A DNA stretch of 64,000 nucleotides, from NCBI GenBank assembly GCA_965243175.1, contig OZ251532.1, positions 2,604,001 through 2,668,000 of the forward strand. The letters run 5' to 3'. The notes under the pieces were generated by a model, which was not told the DNA's origin, made no database searches, and worked only from the letters and a program-made list of their open reading frames with translations. Positions 8,438 to 16,828 of the stretch are shown here, piece by piece. Source of the DNA: VXYL01 sp965243175 (lineage in GTDB: Bacteria > Pseudomonadota > Gammaproteobacteria > Pseudomonadales > Azotimanducaceae). The translations under genes and the position numbers were made by a program. Position 1 is the stretch's first letter. The number at the start of each line of letters is the position of its first letter.

Positions 8438-9253
8438 TCAGCGACGCCGCCGCGGACGACGCGAAGTCCGCCGTTGCTCCAAAGCGTGTTCGCCAACGCA
8501 CCTTAGGCACACCTTCGGCATCCATCTGAACCATTTGGAAGCAGATGTGCGCCGTGCGTAGATGTTGTACCTGTCGCCGGGTCTGATGGTCTCCTTTTGG
8601 CACAAGACGCACTCGAGTGCCCTCGGTGCCCGTCTTGTACTGATTAAGGAACTGTTTCTCAAGAGGTCTATACGCTCTTTTCGCTCCATCTCCCACGTCA
8701 TCTCGGGCAGGTCGTGTTCGCCAACACATTCCATGCAAACCTTCACCTCACCCTCGCCATACACGGTGTAGGCGTGATACATGTCGCCGGGTTCGATGGC
8801 GGGATCCTGTAGGCATAGGGTGCAGTCATGCATCTTCCTTGCTCGCACCTTGCGCGTGGTACGGCACTCGTTCGAGATGCGGTCTCGCAATGCCCGTTCT
8901 TCCCCAAAGTTCTCCTTGACCCGTGCCCAAACATACGGTTCGTCTTGGTCAGCGGGACGCCGGGCCGCATCCACCAAGAACCCCAAATCTTCTAGCAGCT
9001 CCGCGACCCCCTGAATGTAGTCATTCGTAGCGGCCTCGCGAAGATCGGGGATGATGACTTGCAGGTTGGGCTCGTCCAAGCAGTCCGCGAGAGCTCTTTG
9101 TAGGCCGTCGCTGATTAGGCCTCCGAGCGTTACGTGCCTGTAGATCTCAAGTGGGCCACCCCATGCTTGTTCTTGAGCCTCGCTCAAGTTCTGTCCTCCT
9201 ACGGTCTTGGGATGGTCCGTGGCAACACGAACCTTCGTGAAGTCTAGTTGCAT
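8438..9253 (-). CDS. Protein with duplicated Cys4 zinc-binding module, unknown function
   Basis: 271 residues from ATG 9253, preceded by GGAGG. The first 140 residues are a helical-looking region with no motif I know. The C-terminal half carries two copies of one module: CTLC...PGDMYHAY...VCMECVGEH (Cys 144, 147, 173, 176) and CVLC...PGDRYNIY...VCLRCVGEH (Cys 215, 218, 249, 252). Each copy offers four cysteines for one zinc ion. The tail RRTSRRPRRRR is strongly basic, which would fit binding to nucleic acid, but this is inference. The gene is flanked by unrelated metabolic genes and its own codon use is less GC-biased than theirs, hinting at separate origin. Confidence 0.7.
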   Translation of the reverse strand: MQLDFTKVRVATDHPKTVGGQNLSEAQEQAWGGPLEIYRHVTLGGLISDGLQRALADCLDEPNLQVIIPDLREAATNDYIQGVAELLEDLGFLVDAARRPADQDEPYVWARVKENFGEERALRDRISNECRTTRKVRARKMHDCTLCLQDPAIEPGDMYHAYTVYGEGEVKVCMECVGEHDLPEMTWEMERKERIDLLRNSSLISTRRAPRALECVLCQKETIRPGDRYNIYARRTSASKWFRWMPKVCLRCVGEHALEQRRTSRRPRRRR

Positions 9254-9272
9254 AGCATCAACCCTCCGATTC

Positions 9273-9995
9273 TCACGGTAGCGCCTTGTGGAAGACTTCA
9301 AGCGCCACCGCGTACTGATCCGCGTAGTACGCGCCATCCTCGCCGAGGGTGCGCAAGTGGGATTTCACCGCGTCGAGTTCGGCGGTCTCGTCGATGCCGG
9401 AGAGGATCTGCGCGACATGCACCCAGCCTTGCGCCATGGCAGTGGAAGCCGCGTTGTCAGACTCCTTCCCCAGAGCGGCGCTGGTGGCGAAGGATTCCTT
9501 CGCGCCGTCGTAGTTCGCCACCGCCAACTGATGGGCACCGAGCATCCAGTAGCCGTTGCGGCGGCGTTCCGGCCCCAGGCCCACCTCGGCGGCCAGCTCG
9601 ATGTTCTTTCGCGCCGCCTCCATGCCTAGGCGCTGATGGGCTTCGCCGATGGCGCCGACTTGGCCTTCTCCCCAACCTATCCAAGTGTTGGCGGCGAGGT
9701 TGTAGGTCATCGGGATGGCGGCGGATTTGTACTCCAGCGCTTGCTGCGGGCGCTGCGCCGCCAAAGCGAGCGCGTGTTGAACGAGGAGCTTCTGCAAGTA
9801 GACGTAGCCGTCCATGTCGTCGAGGCCGCGCTTGAAGCCCTTGCCGAGCATGAAGCTCGCCATGCGCAGACTCGCTGGCGACGTCTCCGCGAGCGGTTCG
9901 GCGAGCAGCTTCGCAATCGCCTCCGAGTTGTCGCTAGCGGCCATAGCCGGCGATGCCAACGCGAACAGGAGCGCTGGCAGCGCCAGCTTCCGCAT
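9273..9995 (-). CDS. Exported alpha-helical repeat (TPR-like) protein
   Basis: 240 residues. MRKLALPALLFALASPAMAAS is a standard Sec signal peptide with an AMA cleavage site. The rest is Ala/Leu/Glu-rich and helical, with spacing reminiscent of tetratricopeptide repeats (for example NYDGAKESFATSAALGK), so a periplasmic scaffold or binding protein is likely. The ATG at 9995 overlaps the stop of the SDR gene by one base (TGATG), so it is translated with it. The exact family is not recognised. Confidence 0.65.
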   Translation of the reverse strand: MRKLALPALLFALASPAMAASDNSEAIAKLLAEPLAETSPASLRMASFMLGKGFKRGLDDMDGYVYLQKLLVQHALALAAQRPQQALEYKSAAIPMTYNLAANTWIGWGEGQVGAIGEAHQRLGMEAARKNIELAAEVGLGPERRRNGYWMLGAHQLAVANYDGAKESFATSAALGKESDNAASTAMAQGWVHVAQILSGIDETAELDAVKSHLRTLGEDGAYYADQYAVALEVFHKALP

Positions 9996-10798
9996 CAGAT
10001 CTTCGCGGCGACGCCGCCATCGACGTTGATGATCTCGCCGTTGACGAAGCGCGATTCGTCGCAGGCCAGGAACAAGACCAGATTGGCCACGTCCACCGGA
10101 TAGCCTGGGCCCTCCACGATCTGCGCGAAGTCGAACATCCTCTCGAAGACGTGATGGCCGCCGTCCGCATCCTTCGACGTGCCGCCGGTGGCGCCCGGCG
10201 TGAGAATCTGCCCCGGGCGTACGCAGTTCACGCGAATGTTGTGCCGCCCGCCGGTGCCAGCCATGTAGCGCGTGAGCGCATCGACGCCGGCCTTGGCCGC
10301 GTAGTAGGAGGCGGACGTGGTGCCGAACTCGTCCTGCATCCGCGAACTGAAGCCGCGTTGCGCAGCCAGCGACGACATGTTCACCACCGCGCCGCCCCCC
10401 GCGGCCACCAGATGCGGCCACACGGCGCGGCTCACGTAGAAGGTGCCGGTGAGGTTGGTGTTGACGACGCGGTGCCACTCCGAGTTCGGTTCGTTGGGGA
10501 ACTGGGCACCGCTGCCGCCACCGGCATTGTTGAACAGGACGTTGATCGTGCCGTAGGCCTCCGCGGCCTGGGCCACGGCCTGCTGCACGGAGTCGTCGTC
10601 GCCCACGTCGCAGCGGATGAACGTCGCCTCCCCGCCGGCATCGCGAATGCCTTGCGCCACCGCCTCGCCCTGCTCCTGCCGACGCGCCATCAGAACCACC
10701 TTCGCGCCTTCGCGGGCGAAGACCTGCCCGGTGGTCTCCCCGATGCCGCTGTTGCCGCCGGTGATGACGGCGACCTTGCCTGCCAACCTGTCGGTCAT
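9995..10798 (-). CDS. Short-chain dehydrogenase/reductase (classical SDR)
   Basis: 267 residues. Cofactor motif ITGGNSGIGETTG, structural motif LFNNAGGG, catalytic Ser in VVNMSSLAA and YxxxK in SYYAAKAG, then VRPGQILTP: a complete classical SDR that oxidises or reduces an alcohol/ketone with NAD(P). It sits 20 bases downstream of a PhyH-like dioxygenase and is translationally coupled to the exported helical protein after it. Substrate unknown. Confidence 0.9.
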   Translation of the reverse strand: MTDRLAGKVAVITGGNSGIGETTGQVFAREGAKVVLMARRQEQGEAVAQGIRDAGGEATFIRCDVGDDDSVQQAVAQAAEAYGTINVLFNNAGGGSGAQFPNEPNSEWHRVVNTNLTGTFYVSRAVWPHLVAAGGGAVVNMSSLAAQRGFSSRMQDEFGTTSASYYAAKAGVDALTRYMAGTGGRHNIRVNCVRPGQILTPGATGGTSKDADGGHHVFERMFDFAQIVEGPGYPVDVANLVLFLACDESRFVNGEIINVDGGVAAKI

Positions 10799-10818
10799 TC
10801 GTTCTCCCCCTGTCTGGA

Positions 10819-11850
10819 TTACGTCTTCTGCCGGTACATGTCCGGGAACTGGATCTTCATGCCCTTGGATTTCTTCGCGATGGCCTCGGCGAACTCCGTA
10901 TCGTACGTGCCGTAGTCCACCTCCGCGCGCAGCTGGACGCTGCCAGCAACGGGCTCGCTGTCCGTCAAGCTCAGGTAGCTTGGCGGTTTCGCGGCGCCGC
11001 TCGCATCGGCGCCTTCCGAGCGTGGCCGCGGCGGCGACTTGCCGAACGGAAACGCGCCATGCACGTCCATCAATCTGGCGAAGCGCCGTGGATTGCGATC
11101 CAGCGCCTCTTGCGTGGCGGTCTGCCGGAACGGCTCCTGCGTCTGCATGTGCGGCCGGCAGTAGGTGCCGAGCATCATCAGCCGCAGTCCGTCCGTGCGG
11201 CGCGGATAGGAACCGTGCCACGTGTGGTCGCCCCAGATGATCATGGAGCCGAAAGGCGCCTCCACCGCATGGCTGCGATTGTTCCAATAGTCGGCTTCCT
11301 CCAGCGAAGGCCAGCGCCGCCAGCGATGGCTGCCCGGCACGAAGCCCAGGGCGCCGTCTTCCTTGCTGTAGTCCGAGAGCAGGTAGTTGAAGTTGGCGGT
11401 GTAGGGTTCCGGCGGGAAGGTGGGCATCTCGAACTGCGCCCAGTCGCAGTGGACGCCGGTGCGGGCGTCGCCAGCGCCTTTCAGCCAGCCGTCGCACAGG
11501 CTCAGGATGCAGTTCGTGCCGAGCAGGTATTCGACCAAGCCCACCGCCGCCGGGCACAGGACGATCTTCTCGAACAGCGGATCGTCCCAGAGCATGAAGC
11601 GCATGAGCTCCTGGCCGTCGCGGAACACCTCCGCCAACTGCCCCTCCGAGCACCGCTTGCGTTCGCAGGCCACGCGCAGCAAGGCGTCGCGCACCGCTTC
11701 GTGCTGTTCCGGCGGCCCGACCACGTTCGGCGGCAGCACGGTGAAGCCGAACGCTTCGAGTTCGGCCACGTGTTCCAACAGGTCGAGCTCCTTGAGCTCG
11801 CGGTAGAGCGGCGCGAGGGTCTTCGCCGAGGTCCAGTCTTCGATTTCCAT
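10819..11850 (-). CDS. Phytanoyl-CoA dioxygenase (PhyH) family protein
   Basis: 343 residues. The iron-binding HxD is in TGVHCDWAQ and the distal His with the 2-oxoglutarate-binding Arg in TWHGSYPRRTDGLRL. The protein should hydroxylate a small molecule using Fe(II), O2 and 2-oxoglutarate. It heads a leftward operon with the SDR and an exported protein. The start at 11850 is divergent from the enolase-superfamily gene at 11981, with 130 bases between. It is not a close copy of the PhyH protein at 7081. Confidence 0.85.
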   Translation of the reverse strand: MEIEDWTSAKTLAPLYRELKELDLLEHVAELEAFGFTVLPPNVVGPPEQHEAVRDALLRVACERKRCSEGQLAEVFRDGQELMRFMLWDDPLFEKIVLCPAAVGLVEYLLGTNCILSLCDGWLKGAGDARTGVHCDWAQFEMPTFPPEPYTANFNYLLSDYSKEDGALGFVPGSHRWRRWPSLEEADYWNNRSHAVEAPFGSMIIWGDHTWHGSYPRRTDGLRLMMLGTYCRPHMQTQEPFRQTATQEALDRNPRRFARLMDVHGAFPFGKSPPRPRSEGADASGAAKPPSYLSLTDSEPVAGSVQLRAEVDYGTYDTEFAEAIAKKSKGMKIQFPDMYRQKT

Positions 11851-11923
11851 GCGCCGAGTATACGCCGTTGGCTGGCCGACGACCGCTGCCGGCTTTCGCG
11901 TCTGTCCCTCGGCCCGTTGGCGT

Positions 11924-11929
11924 TAGAAT
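11924..11929 (+). promoter_or_regulatory. Possible -10 promoter element
   Basis: TAGAAT (five of six consensus bases) lies 52 bases before the start of the enolase-superfamily gene, inside the 130-base divergent gap. No convincing -35 hexamer is seen 16-18 bases upstream. Confidence 0.3.
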
Positions 11930-11980
11930 CAAGCTCGAAACGCCGCAACCTTCCCCAACCGCCCCACTTCGAGGACACCC

Positions 11981-13069
11981 GTGAAAGTCACCGCCATCAC
12001 GCACACGCCGCTCGTCATCGGCAAGAGCCTGCTGCGCATCGAAACCGATGCCGGCGTGGACGGCTGGGCCGAGATTCCCGGCCGCAACAACGCCGTCTTC
12101 AACGCCTATCTGGAGAGCGCCATTGCCCCAGCCCTGATCGGCGAAGACCCGCGCCTCATCGACCGCCACTGGGAAACCTTCGCGCTGGGCCGCGACGAAC
12201 GCTTCTACAAGCTCCCCGGCTGGGTGGTCGGCGTGGTGGACGTGGCGTTGTGGGACATTCTGGGCAAAGACACAGGGCTCCCCGTTCACACCCTGATGGG
12301 CGGCGCCAAGCGCACCACGATTCCGCTCTACTGGAGCACCGGTTCCGGCTGGCGGATGCAGCCGGAAGAGATGCTCGCGCTGGTGCAGGACGGCTGGGAA
12401 CGCGGCTTCCGCGCCTTCAAGATCCGCATGGATTGGCGCGGTTGGCGGCAGGATGTCGATCCGGAGAAGGACTACCAGCTCTTCAAGCAGGCGCGGGAGT
12501 TCCTCGCTGGCGGCGAGTACCTCGGCTTCGACGCCAACAACGGCTATTCGGTCTCCACCGCGATTCAGCAGGGCCGCCGATTCGAGGCGCTCGGCATCGA
12601 CCATTTCGAAGAGCCGATTCCGCACTACGACCTGCCCGGACTCAAGCAGATCGCCGATGCCCTGGACGTCGCCGTTTCCGCCGGCGAACAGGACGCCTTC
12701 CGCTGGTGGTTCCAGAATCTCGTGCTGCTCGGCAATCCAGACATCCTGCAGCCGGACATCCTGAGCGCTGGCGGGCCTTCCGAGGTGAAGCGCATCTTCG
12801 AAATGGCGACAACGCTGGACAAGCCCGTGATGCCGCACAGCCCGCAAGCGGGCATCAGTTCGATGGCCTCCCTGCACGTCTACGCGACGGTGCAGAACGC
12901 CACCCGCCCGCACGAGTTCTCCATCGAGTTCTCCGGCCCGCTCGACGACCTGGCCGATCTCTACGGCGAACACATGCTGCCGAAGAACGGCGCGATGCAA
13001 CTGACCGACAAGCCAGGCTTCGGCATCGAACTCAACGAAACGGCAGTGGCGCGGCTGACCGCGAAGTAG
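11981..13069 (+). CDS. Mandelate racemase/muconate lactonising enzyme (enolase superfamily)
   Basis: 362 residues, normal length. The capping domain is N-terminal. The barrel has the catalytic Lys region AFKIRMDW, metal ligands in LGFDANNGYS, IDHFEEPIPHYD and VSAGEQD, and MPHSPQAG near the C-terminus in the position of the second acid/base. Family members abstract the alpha-proton of a carboxylate, often dehydrating a sugar acid. A Gfo/Idh oxidoreductase begins 38 bases downstream, a pairing common in sugar-acid catabolism, which I take as the likely pathway. The exact acid cannot be deduced. Confidence 0.88.
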   Translation: MKVTAITHTPLVIGKSLLRIETDAGVDGWAEIPGRNNAVFNAYLESAIAPALIGEDPRLIDRHWETFALGRDERFYKLPGWVVGVVDVALWDILGKDTGLPVHTLMGGAKRTTIPLYWSTGSGWRMQPEEMLALVQDGWERGFRAFKIRMDWRGWRQDVDPEKDYQLFKQAREFLAGGEYLGFDANNGYSVSTAIQQGRRFEALGIDHFEEPIPHYDLPGLKQIADALDVAVSAGEQDAFRWWFQNLVLLGNPDILQPDILSAGGPSEVKRIFEMATTLDKPVMPHSPQAGISSMASLHVYATVQNATRPHEFSIEFSGPLDDLADLYGEHMLPKNGAMQLTDKPGFGIELNETAVARLTAK

Positions 13070-13106
13070 TTCCGCGGAAGTCGGCGAGATCAAAGGCGGG
13101 GAGGAC

Positions 13107-14123
13107 ATGGCGGACAAAGTAACGATGGCCCTCGTGGGCTGCGGCAACATCGCCAGAGCGCACTGGCGCGGCATCCGCGACCACGCGCCGAGAATCGAAG
13201 TGACGGCGGTGGTGGACGCGAACCCGGAAAACGCCCGAGCAATGGCCGAACGCACCGGCGCGCCTGTGTTCTCTTCGCTGCCCGAAGCGCTTTCGGCCGG
13301 CACCTTCGACGCCGTGGATCTCATGCTGCCCCACGATCTGCACGAAGAAGCCGCCGCACAGAGCTTCGCCGCCGGCAAGCACGTGCTGCTGGAAAAGCCG
13401 ATGGCGCACACCTTGGAAAGCGCCGAACGCATCCTAGCCCTGGCGCGCGAATCCAAGAGCCTGTTCATGATCGCCGAACAAGCCCAGTACTGGCCGGACA
13501 TCCACAAAGCGAAGGAGTTGATCGACGCCGACGCAATCGGCCAAGTCATCGCCGGCAGCGCCTGCTTCCACGACCCGCTCCGCCACGATCCCGCAAATCC
13601 CAAACCGTGGCGCTTCGAGCTGGCGCGGGCCGGCGGCGGCATCGCCATCGACGGCGGCGCCCACTGGATACGCCCGCTGCGCATGATGCTCGGCGAAATC
13701 GAAGAAGCCGTCGCCATCACCGCCCACCCCGTGCAAGGCATGGAAGGCGAATCCTGGACGCAAGCCCTCCTACGCTTCCAAAGCGGCGTCACCGCCACCT
13801 TCACCATGCTGCTCCACGACAGCCCAGTCGCCCCCAGCGAAGACTTCCGCATCACCGGCACCACCGGCGAAATCGTCATCGAACACGGCCCCGAAGGCCG
13901 CCTCCTGCTCTACAACGCCTCCCACCCCAACGGCAAGGAAATGATGCAAGCCTTCCCCGGCAAAGTAGCCAGCTTCGGCGCCGAACTCCACGACTTCAGC
14001 CTAGCCGTCCTGGAAGGCAAGCCCCTCGAAGCGACGCCTGAGTTCTCCTTGGGCGAAATGCGAACCGCGCTGGCGATGTACCGCTCGGTGGAGAGCCGGC
14101 GGTGGGAGAAGGTGTGGGGGTGA
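13107..14123 (+). CDS. Gfo/Idh/MocA family NAD(P)-dependent oxidoreductase
   Basis: 338 residues. N-terminal Rossmann motif VGCGNIARAHW, family motif LLEKPMAHT with the catalytic Lys of EKP, then the alpha/beta C-terminal domain including GGAHWIRPLR. Such enzymes oxidise or reduce sugars and cyclitols. AAGGCGGGGAGG lies just upstream of ATG 13107. It follows the enolase-superfamily gene closely and is the last metabolic gene before the CRISPR-Cas operon. Confidence 0.88.
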   Translation: MADKVTMALVGCGNIARAHWRGIRDHAPRIEVTAVVDANPENARAMAERTGAPVFSSLPEALSAGTFDAVDLMLPHDLHEEAAAQSFAAGKHVLLEKPMAHTLESAERILALARESKSLFMIAEQAQYWPDIHKAKELIDADAIGQVIAGSACFHDPLRHDPANPKPWRFELARAGGGIAIDGGAHWIRPLRMMLGEIEEAVAITAHPVQGMEGESWTQALLRFQSGVTATFTMLLHDSPVAPSEDFRITGTTGEIVIEHGPEGRLLLYNASHPNGKEMMQAFPGKVASFGAELHDFSLAVLEGKPLEATPEFSLGEMRTALAMYRSVESRRWEKVWG

Positions 14124-14155
14124 GCTAGCCGCTGGCATCCGCGCCCGCTGCCGAG

Positions 14156-14182
14156 TTGCTGAAGCCGGGTGAGTGCTACGAT
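14156..14182 (+). promoter_or_regulatory. Candidate promoter of the cas operon
   Basis: TTGCTG (14156-14161) and TACGAT (14177-14182) are separated by 15 bases, shorter than ideal. They lie in the 97-base gap before csb1, the only upstream gap able to hold an operon promoter. Weak evidence from sequence alone. Confidence 0.25.
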
Positions 14183-14220
14183 GTGGTCAACCGGATAACA
14201 ATGAAGATGGTGGAGGCACC

Positions 14221-15417
14221 ATGAGTCACGCACTTTCGCTCGAAGCGCTGCTGAAGGGATGCGCGGACGATTCGTTCGAAGACGGCATCCGAATCGACAC
14301 GGAGCTCGAACCGCTGGGAGGGGCAGGCGCCCCCGTGAAGCCGGCGGTGTACGAAGGAGGGCAGTACCAGAGCGATCGCCGTTGGCAAGCCATCGGCGAT
14401 GCCGAACCGACGCCGGTCATCGTGATCGACAACGTGCCGTCGCAAGCGAACCGCTTGGAGGAAGCGCTGCGGCAGCACCGCGAGAGCGTGGGAATCCCTG
14501 AGTTCGTGCTCGATCTGTCCGAACTCACCGGGCTGCCTGCCCACCTGCCGAGGCAGCTGTCCAGCTTGCAGTTCCCCCATCGCAATGCGGATGCGTACTT
14601 GAGGGATGCGCTGCTCGACGGCAAAGACTTCCTCGGAACGCCGGTCGGCAAGGCGCTCTTCGCCGCCACGCCGCAAGAGTGCGGCGCCTTGGTCGAGTGG
14701 TTTCCGCAATCCCTGCTCTATGGATTCTGGCAGTCGCACCTCGGCAAGAAGCGAGCGAACACCAAGCACGCTCGCGCTTGGGTGTCCGAGATCATCGGCT
14801 GGCAACCGGCGTCCGTTGAGACGAAGAACAAGGGCTTGAAGGGCGATCCGCTCAATCTGACGACTGATGAAGTCGTCACCTCGAACCCCGACGACCGCGC
14901 CAAGTGGGCTGTCGGCGCGAGCAAGGAAGTGGATGGCAAGAGGGACAAGCTCTCGGAGATCGGGCATGGCCAAGTGCCTTTCATGCGCGAAGCCGATCTT
15001 GCTGCCGCTGCGGTTTCCTTCGCTCGCGTGACGCAGCGGGCGACCATCTCCTTCGCCCAACTCCGGCGCGTGAGCTTGGGTACGGGCGCGGCAAACGCCG
15101 ATGCAGCGGTCCGGGCGCTCCTCGTCGCCTTGGGCCTGCACGCCCATCAACTGGCGTTCGGCAGGGGCTTCGCGTTGCGTTCCGGGGGAGAACTTCGCCC
15201 CACGACGAGGACCACGACCTGGCTTGACAGCAGCGGCGATGCGCCTTGCGACCTAGGCGACAGGGCGGCAACGCTCGCACTGCTCCAAGAAGCGAAGGCT
15301 CACGCACAGTCCTGCAAAGTACCCCTCGCGGGCTGGGATCAGGCGCCGACGACTCTCACCCCCAGGGATAATCTCAAGAACGCGATTCGCTCCACTTGGC
15401 CGGGAGAGCGCGACTGA
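14221..15417 (+). CDS. csb1: Type I-G (I-U) CRISPR Cas7 backbone subunit, Csb1 family
   Basis: 398 residues. The opening part (SLEALLKGCADD, then EPLGGAGAPVKPAVYEGG and IVIDNVPSQANRLEEAL) has the conserved look of the Csb1/GSU0053 family, the Cas7-type RAMP that coats the crRNA in the type I-G Cascade complex. A run of conserved Arg/Gly (GFALRSGGELRP) follows near the C-terminus. ATG 14221 has GGTGGAGG upstream. The stop TGA shares a base with the csb2 start, so the two are translationally coupled. It is first of seven cas genes on the plus strand. Confidence 0.82.
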   Translation: MSHALSLEALLKGCADDSFEDGIRIDTELEPLGGAGAPVKPAVYEGGQYQSDRRWQAIGDAEPTPVIVIDNVPSQANRLEEALRQHRESVGIPEFVLDLSELTGLPAHLPRQLSSLQFPHRNADAYLRDALLDGKDFLGTPVGKALFAATPQECGALVEWFPQSLLYGFWQSHLGKKRANTKHARAWVSEIIGWQPASVETKNKGLKGDPLNLTTDEVVTSNPDDRAKWAVGASKEVDGKRDKLSEIGHGQVPFMREADLAAAAVSFARVTQRATISFAQLRRVSLGTGAANADAAVRALLVALGLHAHQLAFGRGFALRSGGELRPTTRTTTWLDSSGDAPCDLGDRAATLALLQEAKAHAQSCKVPLAGWDQAPTTLTPRDNLKNAIRSTWPGERD

Positions 15418-16820
15418 TGCTGGCAATCGCCGTCGAGTTCCTGCACGGGACATTCCGCGGCGACCCCGACGGCACGGCCAACACGGGCCAGTCGCGTCGG
15501 GGAGAGTGGCCGCCCTCGCCGGCCCGCTTGTTCGCCGCCCTCGTCGCCGCGGACGGCACACGCGACCGCTGCCGAGTAACCGACGGCAGCGAGTTGGCGT
15601 GGCTGGAGCGGCTGCCGCCGCCAAAGATCCATGCGGACACGCGCTGCCGCCACCAGCAACTGAACACGAGATTCGTGGTCAAGCACAGTGGCAGCCCGGA
15701 GAAGTCGGCGCACCAAGAGTACGTCGGCAGAGTTGGTACGCCGACGAGACCGGGCTGGCGCGTGGCCGTGAGCGATCCGCGAGTCGTCTACCTGTGGGAC
15801 GAAGCCACGGCACCGAGCGATGCGCTGTTCAACGCCCTGCGCATGCGGGCCGCGCGAGTCGGTTTCCTGGGCACTGCCGACTCCCCCGCACGGCTGAGCG
15901 TCCACGCCGAAATGCCACCGTCGGAGTGCGAACCTTTCGTCCCCGACGAAGATGGCGACGAGGCCATCCGCGTAACCCAGGCCGGGGACCTGGAGATTCT
16001 GGATCGTCTCTTCGACGACTGGGTCGAGCGCGGCGCATCGGTGACGCCGAACCAGTTTCCCGCGCTCAAGCACGAGCAGCGCTACCGTTCGCCGGGCGTT
16101 CCCGTGCCCGAGGACCGCGGGCAAGTGATGGCTTGGCTGCAACTGGGCCGTCCCATCTCAGGACGCCGCATCACCGCGCTTGTGGAGCTGTTCAAGGCAG
16201 CGGTGCTGAGCCAGCACGAACGAATCCACGGCGAACCCCACCAAGTTCTGCACGGGCATGGGTTTCGCGGCAAAGGCTACGAAATCGCCCGCTACTTGGC
16301 GCTGCCGAATGTCGGCTATCCGCGGTCCGACGGGCGGATTCACGGCTTGGCCTTGTGGCTGCCGCCCGGCACAGACCCGGAAGTGCGCCGCAAGGCGCGT
16401 GACGCCGCATTGGCGGTGCGTCGACTCACAGGCAACGGCCTTGACGTGGCCGTTGACCGGAGAGACGAGGAGGATGACCGCCCGCGCGCCACTTGGCCGA
16501 AACGCTGGCTTCGGCCATCGAGGGCGTGGGCAACCGCGTTTCCCGCGATCCACGAGCGCCGACGCACGGTCGACTTGCCGGAGGTGGCGCGCTGGTGTCG
16601 CCACGCCGGGTTGCCGGCCCCAATCGCGTTCTGGTCCGGGCGGACGCCGCTGGCTCGTGGAGCGCTCGATCTGGCGCCGGTGGAGGTGAACCGAGAGGGC
16701 AAGCCGGGGCTGCCGTACTCCCATGTCGCCCTCCGCTTCGCCGAACCTGTGCCTGGGCCCGTAGTGATCGGTTCCGGGCGACAGCGGGGCTTCGGCCTTT
16801 GTGTCCAAGTCGACGATTGA
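15417..16820 (+). CDS. csb2: Type I-G (I-U) Csb2, fused Cas5-Cas6 type RAMP protein
   Basis: 467 residues from ATG 15417 (TGATG overlap with csb1). The N-terminus FLHGTFRGDPDG with GEWPPSPARLFAALVAADG is typical of Csb2/GSU0054. The C-terminal end VVIGSGRQRGFGLCVQV is the glycine-rich loop seen in Cas6-like RAMPs. Known Csb2 proteins combine the Cas5 role (binding the crRNA 5' end) with a Cas6-like domain expected to process pre-crRNA. The repeat hairpin described for the array would be its substrate. It is followed by cas3 after eight bases. Confidence 0.82.
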   Translation: MLAIAVEFLHGTFRGDPDGTANTGQSRRGEWPPSPARLFAALVAADGTRDRCRVTDGSELAWLERLPPPKIHADTRCRHQQLNTRFVVKHSGSPEKSAHQEYVGRVGTPTRPGWRVAVSDPRVVYLWDEATAPSDALFNALRMRAARVGFLGTADSPARLSVHAEMPPSECEPFVPDEDGDEAIRVTQAGDLEILDRLFDDWVERGASVTPNQFPALKHEQRYRSPGVPVPEDRGQVMAWLQLGRPISGRRITALVELFKAAVLSQHERIHGEPHQVLHGHGFRGKGYEIARYLALPNVGYPRSDGRIHGLALWLPPGTDPEVRRKARDAALAVRRLTGNGLDVAVDRRDEEDDRPRATWPKRWLRPSRAWATAFPAIHERRRTVDLPEVARWCRHAGLPAPIAFWSGRTPLARGALDLAPVEVNREGKPGLPYSHVALRFAEPVPGPVVIGSGRQRGFGLCVQVDD

Positions 16821-16828
16821 AGGCCACA

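Noticed and set aside
9995..13879. A leftward open frame of nearly 1300 codons
   Set aside because: Only its last 267 codons (the SDR) are real; the rest runs antisense to, or out of frame with, well supported genes in GC-rich DNA.
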